Shown here piece after piece: positions 60,887-64,000 of a stretch of DNA of 64,000 nucleotides. Each line of letters begins with the position of its first letter. Within the stretch, counting starts at the first letter, position 1. The notes under the pieces are model-generated. The model ran no database searches. It was not told the origin of the DNA and saw only the letters and a list, made by a program, of their open reading frames with translations. The position numbers and the translations under genes are program-made. The stretch covers positions 9,858,001-9,922,000 of the forward strand of contig NC_065877.1 in assembly GCF_933775445.1 (NCBI RefSeq), in the 5' to 3' direction. The DNA comes from Argentina anserina. Lineage: Eukaryota > Streptophyta > Magnoliopsida > Rosales > Rosaceae.

Positions 60887-62672
60887 GATTCACTGGGATT
60901 CCTAAAGAGAGTTGAATCAATGGTATCAAATTGAGATAGATGATGTGTGGCTGCTATATGCCAATGAGAATGCTTGTTTTTGTGTGAATGAATGGGGTAC
61001 CATGGAAGTCCCACAAGTTGACCATTCTATATTCTGGAGTTTAGAATCTTGGATCATGGGTTAATTAGATGGCAGATCAAGTACGCAAATCATAAGAATA
61101 TATTACTTTCACAATCAAACATTTGGAAATTTCCAGGTAAACCAACACAGCTTTCTTTGTTTATTATGTTAATTACATTCAAGTCTAAAAGTTGAGCTGT
61201 ATGGTTGTAGACTTGTAGTCCCGCACCAATTTCTCTTGTTGATTGCGGTCTAATGAATTCTTTCAATGTAACAAGAATCCCTCAATCAAGAAAAAATGTA
61301 ACAACAATCCCCTCTTACGTTGCTACTAGTTAAGAATTACTTGTTGGGGAATTATTCACTATGCCACGATTTTATTAAGGCGCCACTGAGCAAATTATAT
61401 GAAGATGTATTATTGCTACGTGACACCGTCATATCTTTGGCTGTAACAACTAAATCTTTAGATTAGATTGAGTTGTTCCCCAAAGCTAATAATGCAGCAG
61501 TGTTGTCCAATTATTATGGGTCCATAAATTCTGTGTTTTGTCTAGCTAGTTTGATTACCTACTAAATAATTAGGGTTAAATATTGTTTACACCCACACAC
61601 ATATACATATTGAAGTAATTGAACCAACTTGGGTGTTTTAACCTTAAAACATTGAAGGAACATGTTCCTCTGAGGCAATTATGCATTTGTAGTAGTAGGC
61701 TATTAGCAACAGATTAAAAACCTTAAGATGGGTGTCCATATAGAATGATGCAATTACTCAAGTCGTGGGAATATTGAGGCCTACGTGCATCTCCTTACTC
61801 TATCGTTCCTTCCACCTTGGGACAGAAGCTTCACTTGACTTGTATCAGGGTTACAGACACAATCAGACAATGTTTCAAAGAGGACTCACCTGTTGAACGA
61901 TAGTTCCATAGTGCTCCGGTTACAATGAGCATCTGCTTCGCCGTTTGACATGGATTTCAAACATGACCGGCAGCAACAGTAGAAACCATGAATCTTTATC
62001 CAAACGAATGAGGACACAGTCCACACCGACAGCCAAAGTTATACGTAACAATCTTGTGTGCTTAACGGTCAGCATCCACCATTTCCAACTCACAGACCAC
62101 AAAAGGCCACAGAAGACATAACCATAAGAGGGCACCAAGTCAAAGATTATTGGATAATCTCAACGTAAAATACACCTACTTATCACCTGTGTATTTTTCA
62201 CTATGCCCTTAAGCAATCCATCTGTCCAGAATAAATATATTCAAACCAAAATTTTGTGGGTGCTTGGATATCTCCAACGACCAAATCTATGGTTGTCTCC
62301 ATCACCAACAATAATATTCATGTAAATTGTTATAGTTACACTTGTCCAAGCTGTAACCATAAAACTAGAGCATTCTCAGTGTCCACCCCAGCATTGGGTA
62401 CGTGTAAGCCACTTGAAGCACTCAAATCGGATCAAAACCCAGAATTATTGGAACAATCTACGAAATCAAAGTGCTATCTTTGGAAAATTCTAGTATACAT
62501 CAATGTATGTTATACATCCCACATTCAACGGTCGATATTGTTTTGTAAGTGGGGTCAGAAAAATAACATTCGTTGTCAATCATTGAATGAAGGATGTATA
62601 ACATATATTGATGTATAATAGATTAACCCTACCCTTTACTCCTATCTATAATTTGAACCAAGTGTCATAGCG
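60887..62672. other. Divergent intergenic region between NCS1 and the RING-H2 gene
   Basis: It holds the promoters of both divergent genes. No supported gene lies between. Open frames at 61920-62138 and 62256-62618 show no domain. A stretch near 62490-62620 carries imperfect inverted copies of TACATCAATGTATGTTATACAT, a small foldback. Confidence 0.5.
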
Positions 62673-62681
62673 CATATATAG
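62673..62681 (+). promoter_or_regulatory. Candidate TATA box of the RING-H2 gene
   Basis: The sequence CATATATAG lies about 145 bases before the start codon and just upstream of a CT tract, a common plant core-promoter layout in which transcription starts in the pyrimidine-rich leader. Confidence 0.45.
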
Positions 62682-62689
62682 TACTCCAC

Positions 62690-62691
<2 letters not shown>

Positions 62692-62738
<47 letters not shown>
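62692..62738 (+). repeat. (CT)n microsatellite in the leader of the RING-H2 gene
   Basis: About 23 CT units lie 80-130 bases before the start codon. Y-patch/CT tracts in plant leaders often influence transcription or translation; here its position after the TATA box suggests it is transcribed. Length variation between individuals is likely. Confidence 0.93.
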
Positions 62739-62740
<2 letters not shown>

Positions 62741-62819
62741 CTCAGTCGTTTTATCTAACACATCTAACACACTTCCAGCAACGAGCTCGGATTGGCGAAA
62801 CTCAGAAGTGAAATGAGCG

Positions 62820-63782
62820 ATGGAGGACATTGCATCAAACTTCCGACCTTCTTCAGGATCCTACTTCACTCCCCTGTTGATTTCCCTGGCCGGAATAGTC
62901 TCCACTACTCTAGCAGTAATAGCATATCATTTCATAGTGGTGAAGTTCTGCATGAGGCATAGGCAAAGGCAGAGACAGAGAATACTCGAAGTGTTTTCTA
63001 ATCTCTCGCCGCAAGCAAACCTCAACATCAACAACCTAAATGGGGTGGATGAGAAAGTTTTGAGCTCTATCCCAATTCTCTCTTACTCCACCAAAGACGG
63101 ACAAATCGGTCTGCATCAAAGTGAATGTGTGATTTGCTTGGGTGAACTGGAAGATGGTGACATGGTAAGGCTTCTTCCCAACTGCAAACATGTGTTTCAC
63201 AATCCATGCATAGACAAATGGTTCCTGCAACATACAAACTGTCCCGTTTGTAGGGCACCTATAGCCGCGCCCGTTAAATATGTAGAACCTTTGCCTGCAG
63301 ATCAAGAAACCCAAGATCAAGAAGTTCGAGATCCATTTAGCAGCATCGAGTGTCCTAATTCGACTTCGAATTTGATTTTGTCTCCTAACAGTCACGAGGA
63401 ATTAAGAGGTCTACTTAGCGTCCAGTTGCCAAAACCAAATCATTTGCTAAGGAATTGTGTCTCGCTTGTGCTGTTACCTATAGAAGGGAGTAATAAGCAG
63501 CAGAGGTTTGTGAATGGGTTGGAGAGGTCTTTGTCTTTGGATCTCTCACACATCCTCATAAACGTACAAAGAGAATGTGATGATCAGAAGCCCTCTTCAT
63601 CATCTTCTTCTCCTCCTCCTCCTCACAATTCTAAAGCGGTTCTTGTAGAGTGTGGATCATTCAGGGAACGATCTCTCAGACAGTTCGATCGGATGTCGAC
63701 AGTGTTAATACGATCTCTCTCGCAGTTGCGGGTGGGGCAAAGTAGCAGCATGGCTAATGGTCGTGAAATTCTTCCTTGTTAG
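62820..63782 (+). CDS. ATL-type RING-H2 E3 ubiquitin ligase
   Basis: An intronless 320-residue protein. One membrane segment (about 18-42) is followed by a basic stretch RHRQRQRQRQR. A GVD triplet (75-77) stands where ATL proteins have the GLD motif. The RING-H2 domain has C103, C106, C122, H124, H127, C130, C141 and C144, with W134 at the E2-contact position. The C-terminal half is Ser-rich and low in structure, with PSSSSSSPPPP near 252-262. The layout (membrane anchor, GLD, RING-H2, variable tail, no introns) defines the ATL family, whose members transfer ubiquitin from E2 enzymes to targets at membranes, often in defence or stress responses. Which ATL this is cannot be told. The start gives MEDIASNF; all zinc ligands are present. 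Confidence 0.94.
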   Translation: MEDIASNFRPSSGSYFTPLLISLAGIVSTTLAVIAYHFIVVKFCMRHRQRQRQRILEVFSNLSPQANLNINNLNGVDEKVLSSIPILSYSTKDGQIGLHQSECVICLGELEDGDMVRLLPNCKHVFHNPCIDKWFLQHTNCPVCRAPIAAPVKYVEPLPADQETQDQEVRDPFSSIECPNSTSNLILSPNSHEELRGLLSVQLPKPNHLLRNCVSLVLLPIEGSNKQQRFVNGLERSLSLDLSHILINVQRECDDQKPSSSSSSPPPPHNSKAVLVECGSFRERSLRQFDRMSTVLIRSLSQLRVGQSSSMANGREILPC

Positions 63783-64000
63783 GATTTTCATTTTTCTTCT
63801 TTCTTATCCAAATAATATTCTACTGGGACATTTTTTTGTTTTTGTTTTCTTTGTGAAAGTAATAAGCTAGCTAGCTAGATTCACATTATGCATTCCTTCA
63901 ATCAAAAACAAGAACGACATTAGGCATTTTCTTCTACTTCAACAAAAGCTAGAATGAGTGCCTGTTGTCAATCTTCTTTAACGAAGTCATAAATTAAAGC
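63783..64000 (+). other. 3' flank of the RING-H2 gene
   Basis: T-rich sequence after the stop with AATAAT/AATAAG-type candidate polyadenylation signals near 63811 and 63861. No further gene starts before the window ends. Confidence 0.5.

Overview
The window is nuclear DNA of a flowering plant, most likely a eudicot. Long AT-rich stretches separate a few intron-containing or plastid-targeted genes, and plant LTR retrotransposons and hAT transposons fill about two thirds of the sequence. Three host genes can be supported: a four-exon 2-oxoglutarate/Fe(II) dioxygenase of the At2g36690 (GIM2) type at 5.1-7.2 kb (minus), an intronless NCS1/PLUTO-type nucleobase transporter at 59.2-60.9 kb (minus), and an ATL-type RING-H2 ubiquitin ligase at 62.8-63.8 kb (plus). 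They share no obvious pathway. The family (possibly Rosaceae) is only a guess.

The left arm (0-21.5 kb) is intergenic DNA around the dioxygenase. It is studded with non-autonomous DNA transposons: a hAT MITE at 1.3 kb, a long-TIR element at 1.9-2.7 kb, a 170-bp hAT MITE at 8.9 kb and a foldback MITE at 10.7 kb. A decayed 4.2-kb hAT element with a TTF/MYM-type transposase lies at 11.7-15.9 kb. An array of about 502-bp tandem monomers follows at 16.2-18.1 kb.

The centre (21.55 to about 49.15 kb) is a nest built in one decayed minus-strand Ty1/copia element. Its 3' LTR (21554-25852) was split by a hAT-like element (21800-25771) that carries a second, inverted array of about 506-bp monomers. Its pol was split inside the RNase H region by a hAT element (26522-44196). 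That hAT was split by a large non-autonomous Tat/Ogre-like LTR element (27163-42350). That in turn received a young Ty3/gypsy chromovirus (31474-37271) with two in-frame stops in an otherwise open gag-pol. A solo LTR (44387-45563) interrupts the same copia pol a second time. The order of insertion can be read from the copia coding sequence stopping and resuming at the breakpoints.

The right arm (49-64 kb) holds degenerate repeats, a GC-rich island, an unidentified broken coding region (52.6-53.8 kb), a TSD-bounded copia derivative that keeps only gag and protease (55964-57773), and then the two host genes.

The least explained structures are the two inverted arrays of about 0.5-kb monomers. 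Each monomer is itself an imperfect foldback, and the arrays appear to travel as transposon cargo. All identities come from reading the sequence by eye; no database search or alignment program was run.
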